NCBI GenBank assembly: GCA_034440635.1 | Contig: JAOTON010001673.1 | Span: 187,001 to 251,000, forward strand | Length of the DNA stretch: 64,000 nucleotides | DNA from: Lepas anatifera | Taxonomy: Eukaryota; Arthropoda; Thecostraca; Lepadidae | Direction of reading: 5' to 3' | Shown here: in pieces, positions 1 to 11,007 of the stretch | How the letters are laid out: each line of letters starts with the position of its first letter | Numbering within the stretch: position 1 is the stretch's first letter | Translations under genes and position numbers: made by a program | The notes under the pieces: generated by a model | What the model saw: only the letters and a program-made list of their open reading frames with translations | Database searches by the model: none | What the model was told of the DNA's origin: nothing

Positions 1-2
1 AG

Positions 3-1130
3 AACAAGACATTAGACCTCCAAGCAGCATTCGAGCAGGCACGATCTCTAGGTGCAGCACAGAAGCATGCGGAGTCTTATGCTCGGCCTGTTTTCACAGT
101 CAACGCTGCAACCAGGCTACCCACTGCAACGGACACTGATTTTCCTCCAGAAAAGCCAGTTTTCAAGCTGACTGAGCCAGCCACTGCTGCAGCAGCAGCA
201 CCATCGTCCACTTCAATCTCAAAATGCTACTTCTGCGGGTATGCTAGACACCCAAGATTAAAGTGCCCTGCAAGAGATGCGAAGTGCAGTGTATGTGGTA
301 AGCTCGGACACTTCGCGAAAGTATGTAGATCTGCTAATCGAGACTCAAAGGTAACCTCAGCTGCAGCACCGACTCTAGCTGCTACAACAGATGCATCCTC
401 GTTGGCTGCGACATCGGCTGCCTCACCTGGCTGCCTCTCTAAAGCAGTCATGGTAGCCAAGGTGAATGGAGAGACTGTAAGTGCCTTGGTGGATACGGGC
501 AGCTCAAAGAGTTTCGTTAATCATAACCTTGTGGCATCTCGTAACTGGAAGCTGTTTCCAGTTGATGGTGCAGTCTCGATGGCTGCAACCGCATTGAGCT
601 CGACTGTACAAGGCTATTGTGTGGTGGATATTACTGTGTCTGATCATGTGTACAACAATGTGAAGCTCACTGTTCTGAGTAATTTGTGCGCTGACGTCAT
701 TATGGGCCATGATGTCCTTGATGAACACTCCACTGTAGGAATCCCCTTCGTTGGACCTCGGCCGTCTCTTATAGTCTGTGGCTTGACTGCGATGAAGGTG
801 TCCCCACCTTCCGTATTCACAACCCTATCCCCTGACTGCAGGCCTATCGCTGTCAAATCACGACGGCATTCCAAATCGGATGAACAGTTCATCCGTACAG
901 AAACAGACAGATTGCTAGGAGACAGCACAATAGAGCCTAGCAACTCCCCATGGCGAGCCCAGGTGCTGGTCACGGCCAACGAAAACCACAAAAAGCGTAT
1001 GGTCATAGACTATTCACAGACAGTGAATCGCTTTACTCTGTTGGATGCATATCCGCTGCGTAAAGCGGAATCATGGAATCATCAAATATCCATAAAAGAG
1101 GAAAAAACCTTACACAGCATTCGAGGCTGA
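3..1130 (+). pseudogene. Gypsy gag C-terminus, aspartic protease and start of RT
   Basis: One open frame runs from the window edge to a stop at 1128-1130. It holds two CCHC zinc knuckles (first near 225-270, CYFCGYARHPRLKC; second near 285-330, CSVCGKLGHFAKVC), an alanine/threonine-rich linker, then a retropepsin active site LVDTGSSKSF near 487. The protease flap and C-terminal region follow, and the RT N-terminus begins near 850, with MVIDYSQTVNRF near 1000. After the YPL motif near 1050 the protein jumps to sequence normally found past the first catalytic aspartate block, so part of the RT palm is deleted before the stop. Gag knuckles bind RNA, the protease matures the polyprotein and RT copies the genome; this copy cannot complete RT. 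Confidence 0.85.
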
Positions 1131-1494
1131 CGGTAAACTGTATCAGTTTTGAAGGATACCGTTTGGGGTGACCAATGGTGTTGCAGCCTTCCAAAGGACA
1201 ATCGATGCTATCATCAAGGACGATGATCTGAAAGACACATTTGCCTATGTCGACAACGTAACGGTCTGCGGTAAAACGAAGGTAGAACACATGATGAGAA
1301 CCTAGAGCGCTTCCTTGCTAGGTACTGCAAAGCGCTACGGTTTAACGCTAAAACAGGACAAGTGTACCTACGGTGCGGAATCAGGGACCTACTGGGTTAC
1401 AGCATAGCTAACGGCACCAACAAACCTGACCCTGACAGGCTTAGCCCCTCATGGACCTTTCAGCCCCGCATGATAAGCCTCTCTCCGGCGTGTC
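1131..1494 (+). pseudogene. Broken Gypsy reverse transcriptase palm/thumb
   Basis: In a different frame from the upstream ORF, with an in-frame TGA near 1152, the translation still shows RT landmarks: FGVTNGVAAFQRT near 1165 and the catalytic box as YVDN near 1248 instead of the usual YVDD. Another frame from about 1320 carries the thumb motif around LLGYSIANGT. The stop, the frame changes and the altered catalytic box show that it is non-functional. Confidence 0.75.
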
Positions 1495-1869
1495 ATGGGT
1501 ATGTTCTCACATTACAGCCGCTGGATAGCCGGTTTCTCAGAGAAAATACGGCCGCTCGTTGAGCACAGCAAATTTCCTCTTGATCAGCCAGCCATGAATG
1601 CGTTCCAAAACTTGAAGAATGGCATTGCCAAAGCTGTTGTTTGCTCGATTGACGACACCGCCCCGTTTGTTGTAGAGACAGACGCTTCAGATCACGTCAT
1701 TGCAGCCAAGCTCAGTCAGAATGGACGTCCCGTAGCGTTCTTCTCACGCTCATTGTCGGCTGCTGAATGTCGACACTCTGCAGTGGAAAAGGAGAGCGTA
1801 CGCGATAGTGGAGGCTCTACAGAAGTGGAGACATCTGCTGCTGGGACGCCATTTCCAGTTGATCACTGA
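1495..1869 (+). pseudogene. Gypsy RNase H domain fragment
   Basis: The ORF begins in the RT thumb/connection (MGMFSHYSRWIAGFSEKIRP) and continues into a Ty3-type RNase H: VVETDASDHVIAAKLSQ near 1672 supplies the first catalytic aspartate, followed by PVAFFSRSLSAAE. It then loses frame (SVRDSGGSTE) near 1800, just past the catalytic glutamate region, so the domain is truncated. The next readable piece starts at 1933 in another frame. Confidence 0.8.
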
Positions 1870-1932
1870 TCAGAAATCTGTTTCCTTCATGTTTGACGGA
1901 AAACAGGCAAGAAAAATAAAAATGACACGATC

Positions 1933-2794
1933 ATGCTGTGGCGCATAGAACTCTCGTGTTTTTCGTATGATATCGTGTGCCGTCTTGGCCGAGAGAACGC
2001 TGCAGCAGATGCACTGTCTCGACACTTCTGTGCTTCCGTGGATATGACAAACCTGAGAGATCTCCACGCCTCTCAATGTCACCCTGGCGTAACTAGGATG
2101 ACACATTTTGTTAGATGCAGAAATGTACCCTACTCTGCATATGATATCAGAAGTATGACTTCATCATGTCCGGTGTGTGCTGAGATGAAACCTCAGTTTC
2201 ATACATCGTCTCCGGGCAGGTTGATTAAAGCTACCCAACCTTTTGAAAGACTAAATATTGATTTCAAGGGACCTCTGCCTTCGACATCAAAGAAACGTTT
2301 TTTGCTAGTCATTGTGGACGATTTTTTCAAGATTCCCGTTCGCGTTCCCATGCTCAGACATGACTTCCAGTACCGTTATTGACTGCTTGAGTAGACTCTT
2401 TGCCATATTTGGCATGCCAGCATACGTTCACTCCGATAGGGGTTCGTCCTTCATGTCGGAGGAGCTGAAGAAATTTCTCCATACTCGTGGAATAGCATGC
2501 AGTCGCACCACTGCGTTTAATCCTCAAGGGAACGGAAAGTGGAGCGGTATAATGGCACTATATGGAGAACCATTGCTCGATGGCTCTGCGATCACGAGGT
2601 CTGGATGTCTCACAGTGGGAGTCGATTTTCCCAGATGCATTACATTCGATCCGAAGTCTTCTTTGAACAGCAACCAATGCAACTCCGCACGAGCGTGTTT
2701 TTCAGTATCAGCGTCGTTCGACCAGCGGCCACTCTGTCCCGACCTGGCTGACGCTCCCCGGGACAGTGCTTATGAAGAGACACGTCCGTGGTAG
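1933..2794 (+). pseudogene. Gypsy integrase, split over two frames
   Basis: The first frame (1933-2382) contains the end of RNase H (DALSRHF), a partial HHCC zinc domain (HPGVTRM, then CPVCAEM) and the start of the catalytic core (LNIDFKGPLPS near 2250). A frameshift near 2330 moves to the second frame (2312-2794), which carries the second catalytic aspartate in HSDRGSSF near 2430 and the NPQGNG block near 2520. A further frame change follows GNGK. The DDE order is recognisable but not contiguous. Confidence 0.8.
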
Positions 2795-3158
2795 TAAATA
2801 TGATCCATTTGTTGATGAGGTTGAGCTTCTGGAGGCAAACCCACAATATGCTCATGTTCGCTTGGCTGACGGGCGAGAGACTACCGTCTCCGTTAGACAC
2901 CTAGCCCTGCGAGGAAGTACTGACGCGAGCGAGGCCCTGGTATCGCCAACAGACAATCCCCTTGACTCAGGGGCTCCACACAACGTAGTTGAGCCTCTGC
3001 CAGAGAGTAAAAACTCAGCAGTTGACTCATCTGAGTCAGTAGCGCAACACACTGATGGTTTAGCCAATACACGTCAACCACCATCAGTCTATCCCGGAGC
3101 CTGTTCCTATGTTAAGACGCTCCACAAGGATCATTCATTTGCCGGGTCGTTATCATGA
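2766..3158 (+). pseudogene. Gypsy integrase C-terminal tail
   Basis: A 130-codon frame opens with a short basic stretch (KRHVRGSKYDPF) and a segment resembling the small beta-barrel that ends Gypsy integrases, then becomes a low-complexity Ser/Pro/Asp tail. It follows the integrase core in the right order and ends near the last part of the element that can be read. Confidence 0.55.
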
Positions 3159-3687
3159 TTACAAAATGTAGCATGAGCATTAGCCATGTCGTGAGAGAAG
3201 ATCGATCTCACATGTTAAGATGTTTAGTACGTGTGTCAGGAGGTGAGTGGATAATTTCACATTCTGATGTTTTGTTTTGTACATGCTTGTCCAGTCTAAC
3301 AGGGCTTAACCCATCTAGTTGCGCCCAGTGCTGCAGAAAGGTTCACTTGAGTTCATTGCTGAGGCACTAAGGTAATGTGCTTCTGCATATTTCTGAGGTA
3401 TGGGAGAATGTGGTAATCTGTGTGTTTCTGTGCTTGGCTTGCATATATTGGGGTGTGTAAGGGCATGGCTTGTAAATGCTCGTTTGATGGGTGCCCGCTC
3501 CACATCTGGCACTGTTGCATGTTGGGAGCACTATTGTGCTACACGCCAGGCTTGCATGCGGGTAATATTGTCACACCATCTGTTTCAGATGCTGTCGAAA
3601 TGAGTTACATAAAGCCTAATGTACCTAAAAGACAAATCACTCTTTTACTTCAGCCATTACCTGAAACAAAATTTAAGCAATAATTAC
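3159..3687. other. Unassigned stretch after Gypsy element
   Basis: I see no gene, no inverted repeat and no second copy in the window. The position would suit the 3' LTR of the Gypsy element, but without the 5' LTR this cannot be tested here. Confidence 0.4.
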
Positions 3688-3695
3688 TAAAGAGC

Positions 3696-4047
3696 CCACT
3701 GTGCAAAGTATGGCACTTTCGACAAGATCTAGTCGTTGTGGGTGCCCTTTGAAGACAGAAGCGAGTGGTGCGAAATTAATCAACTTGGTGTGAATTTGTG
3801 AGGGAGGTGACACTCGACACTGAAGAAATCATGAATGAATGGTTATAAAGACACAGGAAGGCCTTATAAAACCATCCAACTAATAAGAGAGGTAGCATTG
3901 CATCGTGTGGGTAGGGATGGGTGCATTCTTCTCCTAGGTACAGTGTGGATTGGTGCAAATTTTAGGTTGCTGACAGTGTGAATTTGTGCAAGAATTTTAA
4001 ATGGCTGGTGAGACTCGCCTGGCTTGCTACCATACTTTGCGGACTGT
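3696..4047 (-). mobile_element. hAT-like MITE with subterminal GGTGCGA repeats
   Basis: A 352-bp element with imperfect terminal inverted repeats: left CCACTGTGCAAAG, right end reading ACAGTCCGCAAAG on the other strand. It is flanked by an imperfect 8-bp duplication (TAAAGAGC / TAGGGAGC). Inside are repeated words of the type GGTGCGAA / GGTGTGAA. The same element is present in the opposite orientation at 24441-24789, and the two can be followed base by base for most of their length. No coding capacity. TIR and 8-bp duplication suggest hAT. Confidence 0.7.
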
Positions 4048-4230
4048 TAGGGAGCCTTTTATATATTGAAAATGAAATAAAAATTGATTGATTGTTACTG
4101 CAGAGGAAATAGTATAAGATATATAACAAAGGACAATAGAAATGGAAATTTGATAAACATGTTTCATTTCAATATATTCATATTTTAAAACCAATCCCAT
4201 TTCCAGCTTGAAAACCTCTAATACAGTACA

Positions 4231-5369
4231 CCAGTCTGCAGAAATGTGGCAGGCAACTCGATGAGGCGCTTGGGGCAGCCCAAAGCCTGCCCCAATTGGG
4301 GCAGACATTTGGATGCTGGGGCAGACTCCTCCCTGGGGGTGGGGAGTATTTTTACTGATACATGTTTATCTACTCCATTTTAAACAAAACACCCAGAAAT
4401 GAAAGAAAACTGTGCATCCAACTTGACGATGACAACACACTCACGACCCTCCACGCACAGCAGCAGCTATCTTGCATTCATGATGCACAACTTCAAGAAT
4501 ACTATTATTCAAAGGTATATTTACAAGCGAAGTATTTTCCCTTAAAGACGTCATTTGCCACTGCTTTCACTCAGTATAATCAATACTTTAAAAATATTTC
4601 AATTGATAACTAAATTCGATGAAGAATAATTTTTTCCACAGCTAAAGCATTTTCCCTTTCCATTTTCCCACATTTACATGAAAGCATGACAACATTTGGA
4701 ATATTTTCACCCCTTGTTTTCACAAGACCCAAGCGAAGAAAGATTCCCGTACACTCTTGTGACATCACATCACTGACTAGCATTTGTTCTTAGGGGGAGA
4801 GGGCTGGCATGATTTTCTTTTGAATGGTGGACCCTTTGAACAGTGGACCTTTTGACATAGACCCGATTTGCCGGCCTTTGGCGATCAAAACGTAGCAGAG
4901 GAAATACAAAAACTACATACAGGGAAATTTTATTTCGAGTTCTAAGATTGTTTTTTTGTAACTAAAACTAGGTTTAGATTACAAATTTAGAAAATAGATT
5001 TAAATTTAGCTTTAAAAAGGCGTCTATTGCCTGATTTTTATTCACTTCCAGGAACTTTGACTTTACCTCTATTAAAAATTTCCTTTGTTTGGTATCTTTT
5101 TAACCATATTTCTCTAGATGAGAAATATGACGCTTTTGAGACAATTCAGCTTTAACAGCGCAACTGTAACTAATGATTGTCATTTCTTTTCATTATTTTT
5201 CTTCTTCCCTCTGTGATTACCCGTACCGACCACTGCCCCAAGTACTAGTTCCTGCCCCAAGAGCCCCCATCTGCCCCAAGATCGACCAAAAGCTGCCCCA
5301 AATCGGTAGGTCTGCCCCGAGGCTGCCCCAACAAGATCTCATCAAAATCTGCCACGTTCTGCAGACTGG
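4231..5369. mobile_element. hAT-like non-autonomous element with TGGGGCAG arrays
   Basis: The ends are inverted repeats CCAGTCTGCAGAA followed by TGTGGCAG / CGTGGCAG, and the element is bracketed by a perfect 8-bp duplication ACAGTACA (4223-4230 and 5370-5377). Near each end lies a cluster of TGGGGCAG words, about 3-4 at 4270-4325 and 6 at 5233-5335, in inverted orientation to each other. The interior is AT-rich and has no recognisable transposase. The TIR start is shared with the 3696 and 24441 elements, but the subterminal word differs. Confidence 0.85.
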
Positions 5370-5540
5370 ACAGTACACACTTATCACTCTTCAACAACAT
5401 GGAAGCAGGCTTTCATAGAAAATTGCTTATGTATAGCTTTCCAAATAAAATATTATGGATGCCAAACAAGGGTTCCTGATCAGTCAAAATCATTAGCAAG
5501 AAATATTTCCTCTGATTCTTGCAATGATGGCTTCTCGATA

Positions 5541-5564
5541 GAGGTGGGACTTTTTGGTCCTGCG
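5541..5564 (+). repeat. Left part of GGACC-rich repeat split by the Bel/Pao insertion
   Basis: The segment GAGGTGGGACTTTTTGGTCC matches 15838-15860 (GAGGTGAGACTTTTTGGTCC). Its continuation is found after the retrotransposon at 15208. The last five bases, CTGCG (5560-5564), are the target-site duplication. Confidence 0.8.
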
Positions 5565-6909
5565 TGTAATGGCTGTAAGCGAATATGGTTAGCCTGCGAT
5601 ATTTATGGGAGTGTTGGTAACACTGTATAACATTTGGACAGATACGGCCGACATCGCCACCTATTTGTGTGGGTTTGCGTTCGTCGGCAGAGACGGCGCT
5701 GATGGTAGATCCACCTATCGGTGGGGCTTTGCATTGATTGGCGGACGGTCGTGGAATGTTCTAGAAGGAATCAGCTGAGGGTCAGAACTGTGTCACTTTG
5801 TTAAAATTAAAATCTCGTAGATCGAGGCGCAAATAAAATGTGGATTAATCTGTAATGAAAGGTAATAAGATAAGGTATCGGCGAGAGATATAGGAGGCAG
5901 TGAATACTGAGCCTGGAATTTAAGTTCGAAATGTTAAGTGGCAGTCAAGTAGCTCGTTCGGAATTCATGCGAAGGATTTGTTGTTGTTGTTTGTTGTCAT
6001 TAGGATACAAAACCCCGTCTCGTTAACATGTAATTTTACGCCGCAAAAATGTAAGTAATTTCCTGCAAGGGTTTATGCGTTTTAAGGGTTATAGATGAAC
6101 CGATTCTGCACTGATGATTATATATTTGGGAGGGGATTGTTGAAAGATTGATTGTAAATGATGGGATTTTAGTATGGCGCATGTCGTCGCAAATGCGCCA
6201 TTGTCTGAACTGAGTGCAATTTGGTCCAGGATTCGGAGATAGCAGCAAATTATTGGAGTGTCGACCAGGGAGATGCAGATGAGTTGATTGGAGCCCAGTA
6301 AATAGGCGATCCGCCTTTTAACTAAATGGATTTAAAATGAAGCCGCCAACATTGTGGTAAGAGACTGCGGATTCGGGTAATGTGTTTTAATGTGCTATTG
6401 TGAAGTAATGTGCAGTATTTCTCGTTTGGTAGGTAGCTAATGATGAATATCGGTAAATTTCAAGGATTTAAATGTGAATATCAGGAAATGAGGGCCAGAA
6501 TGTGAACAGATGTGGCTCGTCTAGAGGTATTTATAATAGTGGAGGCCACATAAGAGAGAATAGGCCATGTAAACGAGATATGGAGTCCATGATGGATTAT
6601 GGTTTGGCAGTGTCGAGAGTGTGCGTTTCTGTACGCTGTTACGTCACCAATTGTTCCCCATTCCCCATATGTCCCCAATTCGTGCCCCATTCCCCATTTC
6701 ATTCCCCATTTTTTATAGTGCGAAGAGACTTTCTAATTCGATGTTTCTCTTCAGAAACAGCAGGTTTGGCAAGCAGATTCGGAATGCGGTTGGGCATGTG
6801 CTCAGACTAGAGCGTGCTACATGGAGGTGAACCAGTAATTCACCATTTTGGGCCGAATACACCTGCTAGTGATCACCAATGGCATCTTTTACTGGACCAG
6901 TCAGCTACA
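5565..6909 (+). repeat. Bel/Pao 5' LTR
   Basis: 1345 bp, starts TGTAATGG and ends CAGCTACA. Compared with the 3' LTR it lacks two bases near 5722 and two near 6068 and has two single-base indels near 6715 and 6845. An AATAAA lies at 5832-5837. The promoter should be here, but I cannot mark a TATA box with confidence. Confidence 0.95.
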
Positions 6910-7801
6910 GTTTCACAATGGCTCGGGATCTTCTGCATCGCCCTGGTCTACAGCTTCGGAGGAGGATGCATTTCGGCTGCTGCATCACCTCAGCTGAGTT
7001 GCGCTTTGCGCGCCCATTTTCTTCGTGTTCAATTTAAGACTTAAGTAATTTGGTGATCCCTGAGGAAGTGGTATTTTTTCATATTTGGTGGCACAGTCAA
7101 GCCCAGTGTGTCTTTCAACAAAGAACTTAAGCCCTAGGGAAGTGACATTTTTATCTTGGTGGTGTTGGCGTCTAGCCAACAGACAGGCTTTCAGTGCGTG
7201 GCTTAAATGCCTTTTCAGGAGCAGCGGAGCAGAGAAGCAGCATCTCGTGTATTCATTGTGTACCCTAACCATACTGAGTGGTGTATGTGGCATTGTGTAT
7301 TTACACTGAACTCGTGTATTATTTCGTCCGCTTACAGCCTGGGATATAACTTTCTCTTGGTAGGATTTCTGGATTAGGTTGATATCTAAAATAGGATTGT
7401 GGGTTCCATTCAGTAGAAGATTTTAACTCGGGTTATCCGATTGGGTATAATTATTTCTCTTGGTAGGATCTGGATTTGGTGGACTTTCTAGTAGGATTCC
7501 GAAGGCATGGTTGTGTCTTTTCAGCATTTGGATGTAGGTTATCAAATAGGTTGGCACATTAATTTGTAGTTTTGCTGGATTTGGCAGTGGGTCTTCGTCA
7601 GCACAAGTTATACTCAGAGTTAGGTCTGCATGGGGGCAGGGAGTATGGAGTTCTTGATTAGCATAATCTACAGGCCAGATGCAGGATTTGTGGTTGCCAT
7701 AGCATGGTAGAAATTTGGTTTGGTTAATTGGGTATAATTTTTGGTATTATTGCGTATTAATCCTGGTGGCATTCTAAGTAAGTTGTAGGATTTTGTAGGA
7801 T
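6910..7801 (+). other. Bel/Pao 5' leader with possible primer-binding site
   Basis: About 890 bp between the 5' LTR and the Gag start. A TGG-initiated segment TGGCTCGGGATC begins at 6919, nine bases after the LTR, and is the best candidate tRNA primer site because tRNAs end in CCA. The tRNA was not identified. The rest has no long ORF and is presumably leader and packaging sequence. Confidence 0.45.
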
Positions 7802-10800
7802 ATGGCCTCTACCAGAGAGGATCTAGGTAGGCTTAGGGTAGCTGATCTCCAGGCAGAGTTAAGGGCCCGGAATGTAGATGTATCGGGTAAGAAGCAGGAC
7901 CTTATTGATAGGCTGCATGAAGTACTATGCGCAGAAGAGGAGGGTATCGCATTAGCCAGAGGTAATTTGGAGCCAGAGATGGAGATCGCCGCGGGGGGCC
8001 CAGCCAGCGAGCGTCCGCTGCCACCAGCTGATTCGAGCAGCAGCGCACGTGGTCTACTTAATAAGCTCAGGATACTGAAGGAAAGGCAGATACTTAAGGA
8101 AGATGAGATTAATCTTAGAGCTCGCACTGAGGCGGAGCAACTTAGACTAAAGACTAGAACCGAGCAACTAGATATAGAATTTAAGTTAACGGAACTTGGA
8201 TGCGACATTGACTGCGAGGAGGTGACAGCCCTCAGGGTTGAAGGAAAGGTTGAGCCTGCTAAAACTTCGGTATGTGCCGCCGAGGCATTAGCACAGCACG
8301 TGCAGAGGTCTCTCCTGCCGGTGACCGAGTTGGCACCGTTTGACGGCGATATTCGATCTTACCGTTTGTTTAAGGCCGCGTTCGACGCGCGTATAGCCAG
8401 TCGTTGTTCCGACCAGTCTGAGTTGTTGTTTTATCTGGATCAGTTTACTAAGGGGGAAGCTAACGCGGTAGTTAAGGCATGTCTGCATTTGGGATCGGGG
8501 CGGGGATACACTAGGGCCAGGCAACTGTTGGAAAGCCGGTATGGTAGTGTTCATCGTCTCATTGATTCATACGTGGGAAAGTTAAGGGGGTGGCCGCGTG
8601 TGCCAGCAGGTGATGTCAGTGGGCTCGACGCCCTAGTATTGTTCCTTACCGAGGTGGAAAACGCGATGGACGGAGTCGGTATGGGCGAGCTAAATCACCC
8701 ACGTACCCTCAGAGACGTGTTAGGGAAGCTCCCTATCCATCTGTCTGACCGGTGGCTCAGATACTGTGACCACTTGATGCACACTAGAGAGTATGAGAGC
8801 TCGCCTTCAGTGGGTTTCTCAGACCTGGTTGAATTTTTGTCTAAGGAGGTCAGGATCCTCAAGAACCCGATATTCGGTCCCGTTAGGTCCAGCGCACGCG
8901 GGGAAAATCCGCGTTTCACATCAGGTTTCAGGCAGGGACATCGCGTTAACGCAGTTAACGTAAACCAGGGGAGTAGCGGTCCAGAAACCTGTGTATTCTG
9001 TAAGGGTGGCCACTTTGTAGGTAACTGCGAGCGGCTGAAGCGGCGGCCTCTCGAGGAGAGAAAGGCGTGCGTTGCTGAGAAGCGTCTCTGCTATGCGTGC
9101 CTGCGGCCTGGCCATGTCGCTAAGTTTTGTCGAAGGCGTCTGAAGTGTGGGACTTGTGACCGGCTGCATCCGACCATGCTTCACAGGCCGTTGTTGCCTC
9201 CCACAGCGCCTTCCACAGCTTTGCAGGGCGCCGTAGGTAACGATACTGGAGCGCAGACGCGAGCGAGTGCTCCACAGGCCGCATCCAGCGCTCCGCATGT
9301 TGTAAATGGTAGGGTTAACGTGCGCGGAGGTTCTAAGACGTGCATGCCAGTCGTGACCATTCGGATTAAGGCCCCCTCAGGGAAGGAAGTAGTGACGGCA
9401 GCATTCTTGGATGCCGGTTCTTCGTCATCTTTCATGACAGACCAGCTCGCGCGTGAGCTAGGTATTCAAACTAAAAGGGTAGGCATCACTTTGGATACTG
9501 TAACTGGGCAGAATCGTATCAGTTCATCATTCGTAGAGGGTTGTCGGGTTGGCCCGATCAGCGGGGAGTCATTCTTTGATTTGCCGCCTCTGTTCACTCT
9601 GGATAGCTTACCGATCTCGGCGGCCGATAGGTGTTCTCAGGAGGAAGCGGCACAGTGGAGACATCTCGCGGACGTTAGCGTAGACGAGCCTGGTGTGCCA
9701 GTACAGGTGTTGATTGGGGCGAACGCGCCTCATATTCTCATTGCGCGGGACACTAGGATGCCAGAGGACGGAGCGATCGGCTTACATGCCACACGGACAG
9801 TATTAGGATGGACCGTGTTTGGGAGTCTCTCAGTGGGTGCGGGGCATGGCAGACACTTGGTGAATTTTCTTAAGGTAGACAGCGTGCGCGAGGAATCAAA
9901 TAGGGATAAGTATGTAGACATGTTTCAAAGATTGTACGAACAGGATTTTGGAGACCTATCAGATGATCGTCTGCACTTGGCGGAAAATGATAAGCAGTGG
10001 CTCGCCGAGGTTAAGTCCTCGATGCGAAGGGACAAGGATGGGCGATTTGAGGTGGCGCTGCCTAAGGGTGACGTCAGTAACCTCCCAGATAGTTTTCCTG
10101 TCGCGGAAAAACGTCTAAACTCACTAAGATCTCGACTTCAGAAGGATCCGAAACTATTCGAGCGATATAAGAGCGGGATTCATTCTTTGGCAGATGAGGG
10201 GTACGCAGTAAAGGTTTCCAAAATAGATAGACATAACACTCCGGCGTGGTACCTTCCACATCATCCAGTGATCAACCCGGAGAAGGAAAAGATTCGCATC
10301 GTTCATGACTGTAAAGCAAAATCAGGGGGGACTAGTTTAAATGACATTCTCAAACCAGGACCACATCTTGGTCAGTCTTTGCTCGGCGTCTTGTTGCGTT
10401 TCCGAGAAGGACCCGTAGCGTTCATGTGCGATATCCAGTCGATGTATCACAGGATTCGCGTTCCTGAGCCGGACACTGACCTGCTGAGATTCCTGTGGTT
10501 TAGTAATGACGATCTAGGGGGAGGCGTGGAAGTCTGGAAGATGACGTCACACATATTCGGTGCTGTGTCCAGTAGTAGCGTCGCGTGTCTTGCGTTGCAG
10601 CGGTGCGCCGAGGAAGGTGCCGAACGGTACCCAGAAGCGTCGCAGGTGTTGATTGGAAATACGTATGTAGATGATAGCTGTGTTTCGGTTGATTCGGTAG
10701 ATCACGCTGTAAAGTTAGCTGACGATCTGAGAGCGCTTTGTAAGTCGGGAGGGTTTGAGATGAAAAAGTTCGCTAGCAACAGCGTAGAATTTTTGAAAGG

Positions 10801-10972
10801 GATGCCCTCGGCGGACCTGGGTAAAAACGTAAAGAGCTTGAACCTCGAGCAAAATTACCTAGAACCTGAACGCGTGTTAGGGTTAAAGTGGTTAGTGCAG
10901 GATGACGCGTTTGGATTTCAGTTTAAGGATGGGGGTCGCCGCTTACGCGGCGAAGTGCGCTGTCCCTCCTAA
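7802..10972 (+). CDS. Bel/Pao Gag-protease-RT polyprotein (frameshifted at its end)
   Basis: A 1056-residue ORF from an ATG. Residues ~9-43 (LRVADLQAELRARNVDVSG...) look like a SAP DNA-binding motif; ~75-130 is charged and coiled-coil-like; ~165-330 resembles DUF1759 Gag. Zinc knuckles start at ~397 (CVFCKGGHFVGNC) and ~429 (CYACLRPGHVAKFC). The protease site LDAGSSSSF is near 536. RT follows, with the first catalytic Asp at ~877 (CDIQSMYHR) and YVDD at 955-958. The last ~13 residues are out of frame, starting at a run of five G at 10931-10935; the true continuation is the frame of the 11008 ORF. Expected product is a polyprotein cleaved into virion and copying proteins. Gag and Pol sharing one ORF is usual for Bel/Pao. 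Confidence 0.93.
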   Translation: MASTREDLGRLRVADLQAELRARNVDVSGKKQDLIDRLHEVLCAEEEGIALARGNLEPEMEIAAGGPASERPLPPADSSSSARGLLNKLRILKERQILKEDEINLRARTEAEQLRLKTRTEQLDIEFKLTELGCDIDCEEVTALRVEGKVEPAKTSVCAAEALAQHVQRSLLPVTELAPFDGDIRSYRLFKAAFDARIASRCSDQSELLFYLDQFTKGEANAVVKACLHLGSGRGYTRARQLLESRYGSVHRLIDSYVGKLRGWPRVPAGDVSGLDALVLFLTEVENAMDGVGMGELNHPRTLRDVLGKLPIHLSDRWLRYCDHLMHTREYESSPSVGFSDLVEFLSKEVRILKNPIFGPVRSSARGENPRFTSGFRQGHRVNAVNVNQGSSGPETCVFCKGGHFVGNCERLKRRPLEERKACVAEKRLCYACLRPGHVAKFCRRRLKCGTCDRLHPTMLHRPLLPPTAPSTALQGAVGNDTGAQTRASAPQAASSAPHVVNGRVNVRGGSKTCMPVVTIRIKAPSGKEVVTAAFLDAGSSSSFMTDQLARELGIQTKRVGITLDTVTGQNRISSSFVEGCRVGPISGESFFDLPPLFTLDSLPISAADRCSQEEAAQWRHLADVSVDEPGVPVQVLIGANAPHILIARDTRMPEDGAIGLHATRTVLGWTVFGSLSVGAGHGRHLVNFLKVDSVREESNRDKYVDMFQRLYEQDFGDLSDDRLHLAENDKQWLAEVKSSMRRDKDGRFEVALPKGDVSNLPDSFPVAEKRLNSLRSRLQKDPKLFERYKSGIHSLADEGYAVKVSKIDRHNTPAWYLPHHPVINPEKEKIRIVHDCKAKSGGTSLNDILKPGPHLGQSLLGVLLRFREGPVAFMCDIQSMYHRIRVPEPDTDLLRFLWFSNDDLGGGVEVWKMTSHIFGAVSSSSVACLALQRCAEEGAERYPEASQVLIGNTYVDDSCVSVDSVDHAVKLADDLRALCKSGGFEMKKFASNSVEFLKGMPSADLGKNVKSLNLEQNYLEPERVLGLKWLVQDDAFGFQFKDGGRRLRGEVRCPS

Positions 10973-11007
10973 GTTCAACTTTCGATCCGCTCGGAATCGT
11001 CTCCGCG

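Larger units (their letters stand above)
1..3158 (+). mobile_element. Decayed Gypsy (Ty3-like) LTR retrotransposon, 5' end outside window
   Basis: The order gag zinc knuckles, aspartic protease, RT, RNase H, integrase is readable on the plus strand and is the Gypsy/Metaviridae order, with integrase after RNase H. The frame changes at least four times and part of the RT palm is missing, so this copy is dead. The window opens inside gag, so the 5' LTR is not visible. I found no convincing 3' LTR after 3158; the sequence there has no partner in the window. A different Gypsy copy lies at 39279-41381. Confidence 0.9.

Noticed and set aside
7774..8208. 144-codon minus-strand ORF
   Set aside because: It is the Ser-rich shadow of the Bel/Pao Gag frame.
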